From positions 163,088 to 227,087 of the forward strand of contig NZ_JAUNXR010000004.1 in assembly GCF_030539665.1 (NCBI RefSeq): a stretch of DNA of 64,000 nucleotides. The letters run 5' to 3'. Of the stretch, positions 1-9,508 are shown one piece after another (the first letter of the stretch is position 1; each line of letters opens with the position of its first letter). The stretch comes from Methanobrevibacter sp. (GTDB lineage: Archaea; Methanobacteriota; Methanobacteria; Methanobacteriales; Methanobacteriaceae). The notes below the pieces were generated by a model that saw only the letters and a list, made by a program, of their open reading frames with translations, ran no database searches and was not told the DNA's origin. A program made the translations under genes and the position numbers.

Positions 1-1197
1 GCAAGAACTGGTGAGGGAGTCATTGAAGTTCTAGCTATGCTTTTGGGACTTGCTCAGGAATATTTAACTCAACAACTTGAGATTCATGAGGATGCTCCTG
101 CTAAAGGAACAGTTTTAGAAGTTAAGGAAGAAACAGGTCTTGGAATGACTGTTGATGCTATTATCTATGATGGTATTTTAAAAACCAACGATGAAATAGC
201 TTTAATGCTTTCCAACGATGAAGTCTTAACTACTAAGACAAGATCTATTTTAAGGCCATTGCCTTTAGAGGAAATGAGAGATTCTAAAAGAAAATTCAAA
301 AAAGTGGATGAGGTTGTAGCTGCAGCGGGTATTAAAATAGCAGCTCCTAACTTAGATAATGTTGTATCTGGTTCTCCTCTTAGAGTTTTAAGTGATGATT
401 GTGATGTTGAAAGCGAAATTTTAAAAGAGATTGAAGACATCACCATTGACACTGAAGATGAGGGAATTTTAGTTAAAGCTGATACTTTAGGTTCTCTTGA
501 AGCTATTGTAAAATTACTTAAAGAGATGGATATTCCAATAAGATCTGCAGATATTGGAGATGTTAATCGTAGAGATATTATTAATTCTTCAATTGCTCTT
601 AGTGAAAATGAAGCTTATGGTGCTATCATTGCATTTAACGTAGGCGTCCATCCTAATTCTGTAGAGGATTTAAACAATTCCGATGTTAAATTATTCTCAG
701 GAGACGTAATCTATCAAATTATTGAAGATTATGAAGAATGGATTAAACAAAAAGAAGAAGCTAAGAAAAAATCTTTCTACAATGCAATTATCAAGCCTGC
801 AAAATTCATGTCACTTCCAAAATTAGTTTTCCGTCAAAGCAAACCTGCTATTTTAGGTATTGAAGTATTGAGTGGAACCGTTAAACAAGGTCAAAAGGTC
901 ATTAACAAAAACGGTGAAACTGTAGGTACCATTGCCAGTATGGAGGATAAAGGAGAGACTTTGCCTGATATATCCAGAGGACAAAGGGTAGCTATGGCAA
1001 TCAAAGATGCCATTGTTGGAAAACACTTTGAAGAGGGAGATGAATTATATATTGATATTCCTGAAAAGCATTATAAGTTCATTGAAAGGGAATTCAAAGA
1101 CAAGTTAACTGAAGACGAATATGAAACATTATATGAATTTTTAGAAATTAAAAGGAAAACAGAGCCTGATTGGGGAAGCTTTGGTCTTTTCGAATAA
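1..1197 (+). CDS. infB: Translation initiation factor aIF5B (IF-2 homologue), C-terminal part
   Basis: The frame is open from the first base of the window, so this is the 3' part of a gene starting upstream; 398 codons are visible. The protein is the archaeal orthologue of eIF5B/IF-2, a GTPase that promotes ribosomal subunit joining. The GTPase domain lies outside the window. What is visible fits domain II (a beta barrel beginning near the [13 protein letters not shown] stretch), the domain III alpha/beta fold ([22 protein letters not shown]) and domain IV, a second barrel followed by the long C-terminal helices ending DWGSFGLFE. It is followed after 36 bases by S6e in the same direction, as in many archaea. 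Identification is firm from the domain III and IV sequence. Confidence 0.95.
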   Translation, partial: ARTGEGVIEVLAMLLGLAQEYLTQQLEIHEDAPAKGTVLEVKEETGLGMTVDAIIYDGILKTNDEIALMLSNDEVLTTKTRSILRPLPLEEMRDSKRKFKKVDEVVAAAGIKIAAPNLDNVVSGSPLRVLSDDCDVESEILKEIEDITIDTEDEGILVKADTLGSLEAIVKLLKEMDIPIRSADIGDVNRRDIINSSIALSENEAYGAIIAFNVGVHPNSVEDLNNSDVKLFSGDVIYQIIEDYEEWIKQKEEAKKKSFYNAIIKPAKFMSLPKLVFRQSKPAILGIEVLSGTVKQGQKVINKNGETVGTIASMEDKGETLPDISRGQRVAMAIKDAIVGKHFEEGDELYIDIPEKHYKFIEREFKDKLTEDEYETLYEFLEIKRKTEPDWGSFGLFE

Positions 1198-1233
1198 TAA
1201 AATTTTAGTGAAAAAATTAATGGAGGAAAAAGC

Positions 1234-1617
1234 ATGGTATACAAAGTTGTTGTATCTGATAAGGGCGAAAGTCATCAAATCGAAATCGAAGATGGTGTAG
1301 AAATTAACGGTTTAGTCATTGGCGATGAATTTGATGGTAAAGTAGTCGGATTAGATGGATACACTTTAAAAGTTACTGGCGGTAGTGACAAAAACGGGTT
1401 CACAATGAAAAAAGATGTACCAGGTACCAGAAGAATAAGAAGCTTATTAAGCAGTGGTGTCGGTTACAATCCTAAAAAAGCTGGTGTTAAAAGAAGAAAA
1501 ACAGTAAGAGGAAATACTATAGCTGATGATATTGTACAAGTTAATACTGTAGTTACTTCAGCTGGAAGCAAACCTATTGCTGAAATTCTCGGTTCTAATG
1601 ATGAAGAGGAAGAATAG
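1234..1617 (+). CDS. rps6e: 30S ribosomal protein S6e
   Basis: Small-subunit ribosomal protein of the archaeal/eukaryotic S6e family, 127 residues, the usual archaeal length and without the C-terminal phosphorylated tail of eukaryotes. Recognisable features are the N-terminal beta strand (KVVVSDKGESHQIEI), the GGSDKNGFTMKKDV segment and the PGTRRIRSLLSSGVG motif, which are hallmarks of S6e. An ATG preceded by GGAGG at a good distance fixes the start. It sits between aIF5B and aIF2-gamma in an operon that couples ribosome synthesis to initiation factors. Confidence 0.97.
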   Translation: MVYKVVVSDKGESHQIEIEDGVEINGLVIGDEFDGKVVGLDGYTLKVTGGSDKNGFTMKKDVPGTRRIRSLLSSGVGYNPKKAGVKRRKTVRGNTIADDIVQVNTVVTSAGSKPIAEILGSNDEEEE

Positions 1618-1679
1618 ATTCCCTATTTTTTCTCATTTATTTTTAATGTTGAATTTAAATTTTTAAAAAGGTGGTATCT

Positions 1680-2894
1680 GTGAATGTACAGTCAGATGTA
1701 AACATAGGTTTAGTTGGTCATGTAGATCACGGTAAGACAACTCTTACTAAGGCGTTATCTGGAATATGGACTGATACTCACAGTGAAGAAACAAAAAGAG
1801 GTATTTCAATACGTTTAGGTTATGCGGATATTGAATTTAGAAAATGTCCTAACTGTGATGAACCTGAATGCTATACTACTTCTGAGACTTGTGAAAACTG
1901 TGGAACTGAAACCGAATTGGTTAAAAAAGTATCATTTGTAGACGCTCCAGGACACGAAACTCTTATGGCAACTATGTTATCTGGTGCTGCAATAATGGAT
2001 GGTGCAGTTTTGGTTATAGCTGCAAACGAGGAATGTCCACAACCACAAACTAAAGAACATTTGATGGCTCTTGACGTTATTGGTGTTAAGGATGTTATTG
2101 TAGTTCAAAATAAAATCGATATAGTTTCTAAGGAAAGAGCTATTGAAAGTTATAATGAAATTAAAGAATTTGTTAAAGGTACTTGTGCAGAAGATGCTCC
2201 TATTATACCAGTATCTGCTCAACAAGGTGCAAATATTGATATATTAATCGAAGCAATGATTAATTTAATTAAAGCTCCTGAAAGGAATAAGGATGTTAGT
2301 GCTTTAATGCATGTTGCTAGATCATTTGATATTAACAAACCAGGATCAAATGCAGACAAACTTAAAGGAGGAGTTATTGGAGGAACTTTGGTTCAAGGTA
2401 CTTTAAAAGTTGGAGATACTATTGAAGTAAGGCCTGGAATCAGTAACGATAACAAATGGATTAACTTGAAATCTGAAATTATCGGTCTTGAAGCTAATGG
2501 TGAAAATGTTGACGAAGTAGGTCCTGGAGGACTTATCGGTGTTGCAACCAAATTGGATCCATCTTTAACAAAAGCTGATTCATTGTCCGGTTCCGTAGCT
2601 GGTGAAGTAGATACATTGCCTGATGTATTGTACAGCTTCGAAATGAAGGTTAACTTACTTGATAGAGTGGTAGGTACTAAGGAAGAACGTGAAGTAGCTC
2701 CTATTAAACTTAAAGAACCTTTAATGATTAACTGTGGTACAACAACTACAATCGGTGTTGTAACTTCAACCAAAAACAATATCGTAACCGTAAACCTTAA
2801 ATTGCCTGTTTGTGCAAGTAAAGGAGATAGGGTTGCTTTAAGTCGTAGGGTTGGAGCTCGTTGGAGATTAATTGGATACGGTATTATCGAATAG
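1680..2894 (+). CDS. eif2g: Translation initiation factor aIF2 subunit gamma
   Basis: The GTP-binding subunit of the heterotrimeric aIF2 that carries initiator Met-tRNA to the small subunit. The sequence shows the P-loop GHVDHGKT near residue 14, the switch I region with a TKRGISI segment, an inserted zinc knuckle with four cysteines (CPNCDEPEC...CENCG), DAPGH (G3), NKID (G4) and two C-terminal beta-barrel domains. A GTG at 1671 is in frame, but AGGTGGT at 1669-1675 places the ribosome site just before a second GTG at 1680, which I take as the start and which gives the usual short N-terminus before [13 protein letters not shown]. About 404 residues, normal for the family. Confidence 0.96.
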   Translation: MNVQSDVNIGLVGHVDHGKTTLTKALSGIWTDTHSEETKRGISIRLGYADIEFRKCPNCDEPECYTTSETCENCGTETELVKKVSFVDAPGHETLMATMLSGAAIMDGAVLVIAANEECPQPQTKEHLMALDVIGVKDVIVVQNKIDIVSKERAIESYNEIKEFVKGTCAEDAPIIPVSAQQGANIDILIEAMINLIKAPERNKDVSALMHVARSFDINKPGSNADKLKGGVIGGTLVQGTLKVGDTIEVRPGISNDNKWINLKSEIIGLEANGENVDEVGPGGLIGVATKLDPSLTKADSLSGSVAGEVDTLPDVLYSFEMKVNLLDRVVGTKEEREVAPIKLKEPLMINCGTTTTIGVVTSTKNNIVTVNLKLPVCASKGDRVALSRRVGARWRLIGYGIIE

Positions 2895-2911
2895 GATTTG
2901 AGGAGTACTTT

Positions 2912-3307
2912 ATGGACTCTAAAGAGATTTTTATCGATACCAATTTTTTCATGGTTCCATTTCAATTCAATGTTGATGTGATTGACGAACTAGAGAAAAA
3001 ATTACCTTCCTATAAATTAATAGCCCCTAGCTTTGTTATCGATGAGTTGTATGGACTCAAGCATAACAGCAAAGGAAAAACAAGATTAAATGCTGGTATG
3101 GCTCTCAAATTAGCTAAAAGTTCTCCTGTTGAAATAAAGGATATTTCATTGCTGGAGAATGAAACCGTTGATGATGCTTTATTAAGAATATCAGATGTGC
3201 TCGCCACAAATGATATTGAATTGAAAAAACGTGCAAAAAAAGATGGTATATCAGTAGTTTATTTAAGACAGAAAAAATATATTGCTATTGATGGTAAAAC
3301 ATTGTAA
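2912..3307 (+). CDS. PIN-domain ribonuclease, Fcf1/Utp24-like
   Basis: A 131-residue single-domain PIN protein. The N-terminal IFIDTNFFM motif supplies the first catalytic aspartate; further acidic residues occur at DELYGL, at DDALLR and in the C-terminal LATNDIELKKRAKK segment, giving the usual four-acid metal site. The archaeal family beside aIF2-gamma is related to eukaryotic Fcf1/Utp24, which cuts pre-rRNA, so a role in rRNA maturation is likely by context but not proven. The frame extends upstream to 2861, inside the aIF2-gamma gene, but the GGAG at 2901 and the ATG at 2912 mark the true start. A toxin-like VapC role is less likely because no antitoxin gene accompanies it. Confidence 0.85.
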   Translation: MDSKEIFIDTNFFMVPFQFNVDVIDELEKKLPSYKLIAPSFVIDELYGLKHNSKGKTRLNAGMALKLAKSSPVEIKDISLLENETVDDALLRISDVLATNDIELKKRAKKDGISVVYLRQKKYIAIDGKTL

Positions 3308-3342
3308 AATAATTGATTATATTTATAGAAATTGGTGATTAA

Positions 3343-3870
3343 ATGAATCTATGGAATGAAATTGATGCAGGCCCTGATGTTCCAGACATCGTTACTGCAG
3401 TAATTGAAGTGCCAAAGGGTTCTAGAAACAAATATGAATATGATAAGGACAAAGAAGCTTTCATATTAGATAGAGTTTTATATTCACCGGTTTTTTATCC
3501 AGCTGACTATGGTTTCATTCCAAGGTCTCTATACCATGATGGAGATCCTATGGATGTGCTTGTGCTTATAGAGCAACCTACATTTTCTGGATGTCTTGTT
3601 GATGTAAGGCCTATTGGTGTTATGGGGATGATTGATGGTGGAGATAACGATTATAAAATCCTAGCTGTTCCTGTTAATGATCCGCGTTATGATGAAGTTA
3701 ATGACATTAGTGATGTTCCAAAACATCTTTTAAAAGAAATTGAACATTTTTTTAGCGTTTATAAACATCTTGAAGGTAAAGATGTTAAAACTTTAGGTTG
3801 GCAAGATGCTGAAGCCGCTAAAAAAGAAATAATCGAATCTTTAGATTTATTTATTAAAAAATATGATTAA
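3343..3870 (+). CDS. ppa: Inorganic pyrophosphatase, family I
   Basis: Soluble cytoplasmic pyrophosphatase that hydrolyses pyrophosphate to phosphate and so pulls biosynthetic reactions forward. The 175-residue length is typical of family I. The signature [10 protein letters not shown] near residue 66 carries the metal-binding aspartates, with upstream [11 protein letters not shown] and YPADYGFIP substrate-site motifs and the [13 protein letters not shown]-terminal helix. GGTGATTAA precedes the ATG. It is part of the translation/transcription operon, with 35 bases after the PIN gene and 11 before rpoE1. Confidence 0.97.
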   Translation: MNLWNEIDAGPDVPDIVTAVIEVPKGSRNKYEYDKDKEAFILDRVLYSPVFYPADYGFIPRSLYHDGDPMDVLVLIEQPTFSGCLVDVRPIGVMGMIDGGDNDYKILAVPVNDPRYDEVNDISDVPKHLLKEIEHFFSVYKHLEGKDVKTLGWQDAEAAKKEIIESLDLFIKKYD

Positions 3871-3881
3871 GAGGGATAATC

Positions 3882-4448
3882 TTGTATTACATGACAAAAA
3901 TTGAGGATACTGTAAGAATTCCACCTTATAGATTTGATGATCCTCTTGAAGAAGTAGCTCTCCAAACTTTAAACGACACTTATGATGGTCGCTTAGATAA
4001 AAAATTAGGTTTGCTTATTTGTGTAAATGAAATTGAAGAAATAGGTGAAGGTAAGCTTATTATGGGTGATGGAGCTTCATACCATAAAGTTGTGTTTAAT
4101 GCAGTTTTCTTTAAACCTGAACAACAAGAAGTAATTGATGGTGAAGTTATCGAAATAGCTGAATTCGGTGCTTTTGTAAGAATTGGACCTATGGATGGTT
4201 TAGTTCATGTTTCTCAAGTTACTGATGATTATATTAACTATGATTCAAGAGGAGAAACTCTTATTGCAAGCGAATCTAACAAAACTCTTGGTGCAGGAGA
4301 TTTAGTAAGATCCAGAATTGTAGCTATCAGTCTTAAAGATAATTCAACCAAAAATACTAAGATTGGTCTCACCATGAGACAAAACGGTTTAGGTAGGTTT
4401 GAATGGATTGAACAGGCTAAAGAAAAAAGTAAGAAGGGTAAAAAATGA
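3882..4448 (+). CDS. rpo7: DNA-directed RNA polymerase subunit Rpo7 (E')
   Basis: Stalk subunit of archaeal RNA polymerase that pairs with Rpo4 and helps open promoters and bind nascent RNA. The N-terminal half has the [14 protein letters not shown] tip domain, and the C-terminal half is an S1/OB-fold starting at about residue 80 ([27 protein letters not shown]). I chose the TTG at 3882 rather than the ATG at 3891: an AGAGGG precedes it and it gives an MYY- start that I recall from related methanogens. The gene overlaps the Spt4 gene by four bases, implying translational coupling. Confidence 0.95.
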   Translation: MYYMTKIEDTVRIPPYRFDDPLEEVALQTLNDTYDGRLDKKLGLLICVNEIEEIGEGKLIMGDGASYHKVVFNAVFFKPEQQEVIDGEVIEIAEFGAFVRIGPMDGLVHVSQVTDDYINYDSRGETLIASESNKTLGAGDLVRSRIVAISLKDNSTKNTKIGLTMRQNGLGRFEWIEQAKEKSKKGKK

Positions 4449-4621
4449 AGGCTTGTACACAATGTAAAAGATTAACAACCAAAGACGTTTGTGATGTTTG
4501 CGGTAATCCCACTTCTGACAATTGGAGTGGTCTTTTAATTATAACTGATCCTGAAGAATCTGATTTAGCTAAAGAATTAAATATTGAACTTGCTGGTGAA
4601 TACTGTTTAATCGTAAGATAG
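4445..4621 (+). CDS. spt4: Transcription elongation factor Spt4 (RpoE'')
   Basis: A 58-residue zinc protein starting at the ATG that overlaps the rpo7 stop. It has two CxxC pairs (CTQC and CDVC) that form the Spt4 zinc finger, followed by the [13 protein letters not shown] and GEYCLIVR strands typical of archaeal Spt4, formerly called RNA polymerase subunit E''. Spt4 binds the NGN domain of Spt5 and increases elongation processivity. Position directly after rpo7 is conserved in Euryarchaeota. Its small size does not indicate truncation. Confidence 0.95.
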   Translation: MKACTQCKRLTTKDVCDVCGNPTSDNWSGLLIITDPEESDLAKELNIELAGEYCLIVR

Positions 4622-4632
4622 AAGGTTTTATT

Positions 4633-5142
4633 TTGTTCCGTTTAGATCCAGATTTAAATAAAGATGTAATATCTGAGCTTAAAAAGCCATTAGGTGATTT
4701 GTATCCTAATTTCGAGGATGCCTTGGATATTATTACATCAGCGAAATTTTTGATTTCAGCTGGAGATGAAACTTTTAATAATCTTATTGAACATAATATT
4801 CTACCAGATGTGGGAATTATTGACAATTTAATTCAAAGAAAGAGTCATGCTCATGATTTATCAAAATTGGACAATATTTTAAAGGCTAAAAATCCTGCAG
4901 GTACTATTACTGAGAATCTATGGGAAACCATAGAAAAATCTATAGAATTGGCTGATAAGGGTGATAATCAGGTAATTGTTGTAGATGGGGAAGAAGATCT
5001 TGCAGTTCTTCCTTGTATTCTAATAGCTCCTGAAGATACCATTGTTTTATATGGACAACCAAATGAGGGGTTAGTACTTTTAAATGTTTCTAATTTAAAG
5101 ACAAAAGCTCAAGAGCTTTTAAACGGTTTTATAAAAGAATAG
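4633..5142 (+). CDS. GTP-dependent dephospho-CoA kinase (DUF359 family)
   Basis: A 169-residue protein of the DUF359 family, known from work on Thermococcus as the archaeal GTP-dependent dephospho-CoA kinase that completes CoA synthesis. Recognisable motifs are the central AGDETFNNL segment, a DVGIIDNLIQRK segment with conserved acidic and basic residues, NPAGTI, and VDGEEDLAVLP near the C-terminus. The start is a TTG at 4633 preceded by AAGG, since no ATG lies nearby. It lies 11 bases after the Spt4 gene and 10 before S24e, a placement common in archaea and apparently reflecting co-expression rather than function. Confidence 0.88.
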   Translation: MFRLDPDLNKDVISELKKPLGDLYPNFEDALDIITSAKFLISAGDETFNNLIEHNILPDVGIIDNLIQRKSHAHDLSKLDNILKAKNPAGTITENLWETIEKSIELADKGDNQVIVVDGEEDLAVLPCILIAPEDTIVLYGQPNEGLVLLNVSNLKTKAQELLNGFIKE

Positions 5143-5152
5143 AGGTTTAACT

Positions 5153-5461
5153 ATGGAAATTACTATTATTGAAGAAAAAGAAAACAAACTCTTTAACAGA
5201 AATGAAGTAAAGTTTTATGTAGAATATGAAGGAGAAGCAACTCCAAAACTTTTAGATGTTAAATCTAAATTAGTTGCTTTATTAAATACCAAAAAAGATT
5301 TAATTGTTGTAGATAACATCCAACCTCACTATGGTGAACCTAAAGCATTAGGTTATGCAAAAATCTACGCAACTCCTGAAGATTTAAAATACATTGAAAC
5401 TGAAGCAGTTATTGCTAAAAATACTGAAGTTGAAGAACCTGCTGAAGAAGATGAAGAATAG
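5153..5461 (+). CDS. rps24e: 30S ribosomal protein S24e
   Basis: A 102-residue small-subunit protein of the archaeal/eukaryotic S24e family. The N-terminal MEITIIEEKENKLFNRNEV stretch and the central LDVKSKLVALLNTKKDL followed by QPHYGEPKALGYAKIY are diagnostic. The C-terminus is a strongly acidic tail (EVEEPAEEDEE), common in this lineage. GAGG precedes the ATG. It is followed after 15 bases by S27ae, the usual partner. Confidence 0.96.
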   Translation: MEITIIEEKENKLFNRNEVKFYVEYEGEATPKLLDVKSKLVALLNTKKDLIVVDNIQPHYGEPKALGYAKIYATPEDLKYIETEAVIAKNTEVEEPAEEDEE

Positions 5462-5476
5462 ATGGAGGGTTATAAT

Positions 5477-5629
5477 ATGAAAGTATCCAGTCTTTACAAA
5501 GTTGATGGAGATAAATTAGAAAGAAAAAATCCTATTTGTCCACGTTGTTCCGATGGTGTATTTATGGCTGATCATGGTGATAGATACGCATGTGGTAAAT
5601 GTGGTTACACTGAAATTAAAAAAGATTAG
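5477..5629 (+). CDS. rps27ae: 30S ribosomal protein S27ae
   Basis: A 50-residue zinc-ribbon ribosomal protein. It has the motif [18 protein letters not shown] followed by CGKCGYTE, giving the four cysteines of the S27ae zinc site. In eukaryotes this protein is made as a ubiquitin fusion; archaea have the free ribosomal domain. GGAGGGT precedes the ATG. It is the last gene of the operon and is followed immediately by a hairpin and T-run. Confidence 0.96.
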   Translation: MKVSSLYKVDGDKLERKNPICPRCSDGVFMADHGDRYACGKCGYTEIKKD

Positions 5630-5660
5630 ATTTAATCTTTTTTTACACTATTTTTTTTTT
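5621..5660 (+). terminator. Transcription terminator after S27ae
   Basis: An inverted repeat, AAAGATT and AATCTTT with a six-base loop, spans the end and stop codon of S27ae. It runs into TTTT and, after ACACTA, a run of about ten T. This is a reasonable end for the operon, although archaeal termination depends mainly on the T-run. Confidence 0.6.
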
Positions 5661-5674
5661 AAAAGGTGATTATT

Positions 5675-7093
5675 GTGGCTATAAGAGATGGAAGGCTTAA
5701 AACTGAAATGACTGATGAGGCTGCTGAATATAATTCATCTTTAGAATTTGATAAAATTATTTTTGAAGCTGATATTAAAACTAATTTTGCTCACACTTCA
5801 ATGCTCAAGCATCAAAAAATCATTGATGAAGAAACTGCTGATAAGATATTGGAAGCATTAGACAAGTTGAAAGAAGAAGGTTTGGATGCATTAGTTTTGG
5901 ATCATTCAGTTGAAGACGTACATATGGCTATTGAAAAATATGTCATTGATATTGTAGGTCCTGAAGCAGGATTCATGCATACTGCAAAATCAAGAAACGA
6001 TCAGGTTGCAACTGATTTGAGACTTGTTTTACGTGAAAGAATTAGAAGCATTCAGGTAGGAATCCTAAATTTCATTGAAGGAATAGTTGAATTTGCCAAA
6101 GACCATTTGGAAACCGTTTTCATTGGTTATACACACCTTCAGCATGCACAGCCTATTACCGTTGCACATCATTTGATGGCTCATGTTCAGGCTCTTAAAA
6201 GGGATTATGAACGTTTGGATGACACCTATAAAAGGGTAAATCTTAATCCTTTGGGTTCTGCAGCCATGACCACTACCAGTTTTCCTATTGATAGGGAATT
6301 AACCACCAAATTGCTTGGTTTTGACAGCTATCTTGAAAACTCTATGGATGGTGTTTCAGCAAGGGATTTCATTGCAGAAACAGTTTTTGACTTGTCTTGT
6401 TTATGCACTACTTTAGCTAAAATTTGCGAAGAGCTTATTTTATGGAGCACTTATGAATTCGGCATTGTTGAAATTGCAGATGAATACTCCTCTACTTCTT
6501 CAATCATGCCTCAAAAGAAAAATCCTGATATTGCAGAGCTTGCACGTGGAAAATCCACTGTTGTTACAGGAGAGTTAATGACTATTTTAAGCATTTTAAA
6601 AGCGATTCCATATACTTACAATAAGGATTTGCAAGAAATAACTCCTCATTTGTGGAATGCCTGTGATGTGGCAGAGTCCACATTAAGCATTGTAACTAAA
6701 ATGTTGCTGTCAGTTGAATTCAATGAGGAAAGATGTTTGGAATTGGCTGGTAAAAACTTTGCTACTGCTACAGACTTGGCTGATATCATGGTTCGCGAAA
6801 GAGGCATTCCTTTCAGAACTGCACATCAGATTGTTGGTAGGATCGTTAATGAGGCTACAGAGCAGAATTTGGCTGAAGAGGATATTACTTCCCAATATGT
6901 TGATGATGTAGCTGTTGAATTGGGCTTTGAAAAGCTCGAGCTTGACGATGATTTGATTCAAAAGGCTCTTAATCCTTTGGAAAACGTTAAAATGAGAAAA
7001 GTTCCAGGAGGTCCTTCTCCTGAAATGGTTAAGTTAGCCATGACTAATATTTCTGATTTTTTAAACGAGGAATATGAGAAAAGAGGAATTTAA
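5675..7093 (+). CDS. argH: Argininosuccinate lyase
   Basis: Cleaves argininosuccinate to arginine and fumarate, the last step of arginine synthesis. It belongs to the fumarase/aspartase superfamily; the signature near residue 280 reads [14 protein letters not shown], and [16 protein letters not shown] and [16 protein letters not shown] are the other two conserved active-site regions. I prefer the GTG at 5675 because AGGTGAT at 5664-5670 lies just before it; an in-frame GTG at 5666 sits inside that ribosome site. It is about 472 residues, normal length. Its last four bases overlap the convergent zinc-ribbon gene. Confidence 0.96.
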   Translation: MAIRDGRLKTEMTDEAAEYNSSLEFDKIIFEADIKTNFAHTSMLKHQKIIDEETADKILEALDKLKEEGLDALVLDHSVEDVHMAIEKYVIDIVGPEAGFMHTAKSRNDQVATDLRLVLRERIRSIQVGILNFIEGIVEFAKDHLETVFIGYTHLQHAQPITVAHHLMAHVQALKRDYERLDDTYKRVNLNPLGSAAMTTTSFPIDRELTTKLLGFDSYLENSMDGVSARDFIAETVFDLSCLCTTLAKICEELILWSTYEFGIVEIADEYSSTSSIMPQKKNPDIAELARGKSTVVTGELMTILSILKAIPYTYNKDLQEITPHLWNACDVAESTLSIVTKMLLSVEFNEERCLELAGKNFATATDLADIMVRERGIPFRTAHQIVGRIVNEATEQNLAEEDITSQYVDDVAVELGFEKLELDDDLIQKALNPLENVKMRKVPGGPSPEMVKLAMTNISDFLNEEYEKRGI

Positions 7094-7284
7094 TCTTCTT
7101 TTTCACTTTTTTCTTTTTTTAATTCTTCAACATAACTTTCATGTATTTCTTCTGCCATTTCGGCATTTCCTTCAATGATTGGCCCTATATATCCGCAGGT
7201 GTAGCATTTCCACATTGACCAGTTTTGGGGTATTATCCATTTTACTTTTGTTGATCCGCATCTTGGACAAATTTTAAATAACAT
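7090..7284 (-). CDS. Small zinc-ribbon protein
   Basis: A 64-residue protein with an N-terminal zinc ribbon ([11 protein letters not shown], then about 14 residues later CYTCGYIGP) and a charged, lysine/glutamate-rich tail. The residues between the two CxxC pairs include an aromatic-rich [12 protein letters not shown] stretch. The frame reaches a GTG at 7293, but AGGTGAT overlaps it and points to the ATG at 7284. It is convergent with argH, overlapping by four bases. Such single-ribbon proteins are common in methanogens; the function is unknown and binding of nucleic acid or protein is only a guess. Confidence 0.75.
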   Translation of the reverse strand: MLFKICPRCGSTKVKWIIPQNWSMWKCYTCGYIGPIIEGNAEMAEEIHESYVEELKKEKSEKED

Positions 7285-7303
7285 ACCTATCACCTATTTT
7301 TTT

Positions 7304-8386
7304 TTATTTGGTTTTGTAGAAACTCCATATTAAATCTAATGCCTCTCCGGGTTCCAGTGCCGCTGAACGTGTTTCCCTCAATATTCTTTGGATGGAATAT
7401 TTCTTGTGGTATGGGTATTTTTTATGTGTTTCGTAAAGCAATGGACATCCAAAGCCTTCAAATTCCTGAACATTGTATTCTCGAGTTATTGTTTTTATTT
7501 CTTGTTTTCCTGCTGCCAAGCTTGCAGGGAGGTTGAGTCTTGTGATGTTTCCTTCCTGTTTTGTCAGGCATTGTGTTCCTGTTGACAGCATATCTCCAAA
7601 TATTACGATTGGTATTTTGTTTTCAATTGCAAACTTGTTTACTTCCCTCTCTGTATTTTTTGAACATCTTCCGCAGGGATGGATGTTTCCACTTAACGAT
7701 TCCTTTATTACATCGGAATAGTCTGTTTTGATGTAGTGGTGAGGGACATTCAATTGTTTCACTAGATTGTTGATGTTTTTTTTAAATTGATTTGGAAGTA
7801 TTATTGTTCCGGGATTTACAGTTATGGAAATTGGATTGAAGCCTAATTTTTTTGCAAGAATTAGTGAAAAACTACTGTCTACTCCACCAGATAATGCAAC
7901 TACTGCATCATGTGTTTCACTTTCATTTATTTCATGTTCTAACATATAGCTATTCAAATCAAATTGGTATAACTTTTCAAGTTTTTCACTTACTAGGGAT
8001 TCCAATGACTCTATTCCAACGGAATTGTTGTCAAAATTCTGCAATGTCCTGTATGACAGCTCCAATTTGTACTGCTTTAAAAGGAAATCGCCATAACTCT
8101 CAACATGTATCTTGTTCAGGCCAGTCTTTTCCCTCAATTTTCCAACTACCCAACCCCCTTTTCCAATGATCGAGGATTTGTCGGGACGGTCCTCTGTAAT
8201 GATCCACAGTTCATTTTTCTTTTCATCAAAGTGAATGTCCTTTATGTGGATATCATTTGGTTCATGGCCTATTTGTTCTCTGATTTTGTTTATATCGTCT
8301 AAAAGGGTTTCTTTGGAATACACTTTTTCACCATTTTTGTAAGAATAGCAAAATATATAGTTAACTAATTTTATATAATAATACAT
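7304..8386 (-). CDS. PP-loop ATPase with N-terminal KH-like domain (COG1365 type)
   Basis: A 360-residue protein. Residues about 25-110 contain a KH-type RNA-binding loop (IIGKGGWVVGKLREKTG), and the second half is an adenine-nucleotide alpha hydrolase with the PP-loop SGGVDSS near residue 167. Cysteines follow in HPCGRCSKN, GTQCLTKQE and GFGCPLL, resembling the cysteine sets of tRNA thiolation enzymes such as the TtuA/Ncs6 group. This matches the archaeal family described only as predicted PP-loop ATPase. RNA modification (thiolation) is therefore a plausible inference, not shown. The start is uncertain: the ATG at 8386 gives the full length, but an internal GTG with a GGTG upstream is possible. 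Confidence 0.8.
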   Translation of the reverse strand: MYYYIKLVNYIFCYSYKNGEKVYSKETLLDDINKIREQIGHEPNDIHIKDIHFDEKKNELWIITEDRPDKSSIIGKGGWVVGKLREKTGLNKIHVESYGDFLLKQYKLELSYRTLQNFDNNSVGIESLESLVSEKLEKLYQFDLNSYMLEHEINESETHDAVVALSGGVDSSFSLILAKKLGFNPISITVNPGTIILPNQFKKNINNLVKQLNVPHHYIKTDYSDVIKESLSGNIHPCGRCSKNTEREVNKFAIENKIPIVIFGDMLSTGTQCLTKQEGNITRLNLPASLAAGKQEIKTITREYNVQEFEGFGCPLLYETHKKYPYHKKYSIQRILRETRSAALEPGEALDLIWSFYKTK

Positions 8387-8423
8387 AGTGAATTTATAAT
8401 ATTAATCATTATGGTGGATGAGT

Positions 8424-9041
8424 ATGGTTAAGTTTTTAGGAAAGGTTGGAAGTAATAACGAAACTAGAAATTATAGCATTCCAAGGTTTCCTCCATCTGA
8501 AAACATAAAGTTTGGAGTGAACTATAGGGAAGGTTCCAGACCGCCGATTATAGGCAATAACCACATCATTCGTTCAAATTCCATTATTTACAATGATGTT
8601 GTAATTGGAAATAACTTTAAAACCGGCCATAATGTTGTAATCAGGGAAAATACAAACATTGGAGATGATGTCCTTATCGGAACAAACACCGTGATTGAAG
8701 GTGATGTTGTAATAGGAGACAACGTAAGTATCCAGTCAAACGTTTACATTCCTACAAACACCATCATAGAAGACAATGTTTTTATTGGTCCTTGTGCTTG
8801 TTTTACCAATGACAAATATCCTGTACGTGTAAATTATGAATTGCAGGGCCCTAAAATAAGAAGGGGAGCTTCAATAGGTGGAAATACTACTTTTTTATCA
8901 AACGTTGAGGTTTGTGAGGGAGCTATTGTAGCTGCAGGGGCTATTGTGATACACAGCGTACCTCCATTTTATTTAGCTATCGGAACTCCTGCAAAAATCA
9001 AGCCATTGCCTGATCATCTTAGAGTTCCAAACATGATTTAG
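8424..9041 (+). CDS. Hexapeptide-repeat (left-handed beta-helix) acyltransferase
   Basis: From about residue 40 the protein is built of hexapeptide repeats ([I/V]-G-x-x-x pattern: [35 protein letters not shown]), which fold as a left-handed beta-helix and normally form trimeric acyl- or acetyltransferases. The end, [14 protein letters not shown], is the typical VxxGxPAK turn of sugar O- or N-acetyltransferases of the WbbJ kind. Surface polysaccharide or glycoprotein sugar modification is likely; the substrate cannot be told. GGTGG at 8413-8417 best fits the ATG at 8424 rather than that at 8418. Confidence 0.8.
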   Translation: MVKFLGKVGSNNETRNYSIPRFPPSENIKFGVNYREGSRPPIIGNNHIIRSNSIIYNDVVIGNNFKTGHNVVIRENTNIGDDVLIGTNTVIEGDVVIGDNVSIQSNVYIPTNTIIEDNVFIGPCACFTNDKYPVRVNYELQGPKIRRGASIGGNTTFLSNVEVCEGAIVAAGAIVIHSVPPFYLAIGTPAKIKPLPDHLRVPNMI

Positions 9042-9068
9042 CTAATTTGTTTGATAATGTCCTAAAAG

Positions 9069-9077
9069 TTTATATAT
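9069..9077 (+). promoter_or_regulatory. TATA box for the rubredoxin cluster
   Basis: TTTATATAT lies 47 bases before the first rubredoxin start, preceded by an A-rich BRE-like stretch. It fits the archaeal promoter pattern seen repeatedly in this window and leaves room for a short leader. Confidence 0.6.
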
Positions 9078-9123
9078 GATTAAATAATATTTTATAATAA
9101 TCAATTATATAGGAGATATTCAA

Positions 9124-9282
9124 ATGAAATGGAAATGTAAAATTTGTGGATATGTGTATGATGAAGAAGAAGGTGAGCCTGACAGAGGAATCGAAGCAGG
9201 TACCAAATTTGAAGATCTTCCAGACTCATACAAATGCCCTATTTGTGGTGCAGCTAAAAGTATGTTTGTCGAAATTGAATAA
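9124..9282 (+). CDS. Rubredoxin 1
   Basis: A 52-residue rubredoxin: one iron held by four cysteines in [13 protein letters not shown] and CPICGA, with the conserved aromatic core and [11 protein letters not shown] turn. Rubredoxins are small cytoplasmic one-electron carriers; in methanogens they commonly feed oxygen- and peroxide-reducing enzymes such as F420H2 oxidase and rubrerythrin. AGGAGAT precedes the ATG. It is the first of three rubredoxin genes in a row, 19 bases before the second. Confidence 0.96.
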   Translation: MKWKCKICGYVYDEEEGEPDRGIEAGTKFEDLPDSYKCPICGAAKSMFVEIE

Positions 9283-9301
9283 ATTTATAGGAGATTAAAT
9301 A

Positions 9302-9460
9302 ATGGCAACTTATATTTGTAAAGTATGTGGATATGTATACGACCCTGCAAATGGAGATGCAAACGCTGGAATTGAAGCTGGAACTTCTTTTGAAGACTTA
9401 CCAGATGATTGGGTTTGCCCATTATGCGGTGTAGGAAAAGAACAATTTGAAGAACAATAA
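9302..9460 (+). CDS. Rubredoxin 2
   Basis: A 52-residue rubredoxin with [16 protein letters not shown] and [11 protein letters not shown]. Of the three it is closest to the classical bacterial rubredoxin ([10 protein letters not shown], including the conserved tryptophan, where copies 1 and 3 have tyrosine or phenylalanine). AGGAGAT precedes the ATG. A T-run with a short inverted repeat follows before the third copy, so part of the transcript may end here. Confidence 0.97.
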   Translation: MATYICKVCGYVYDPANGDANAGIEAGTSFEDLPDDWVCPLCGVGKEQFEEQ

Positions 9461-9508
9461 ATAGTTTTTTAAACTCTTTTCTTTTTTTTTAAATTTTCAG
9501 GTGATTAT

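Noticed and set aside
2393-2965. Long open frame antisense to aIF2-gamma
   Set aside because: Mirror of a highly conserved gene; no ribosome site, no recognisable protein and poor codon pattern.
6714-6911. Frame-shifted open frame inside argH
   Set aside because: argH is continuous and complete in the main frame across this region.
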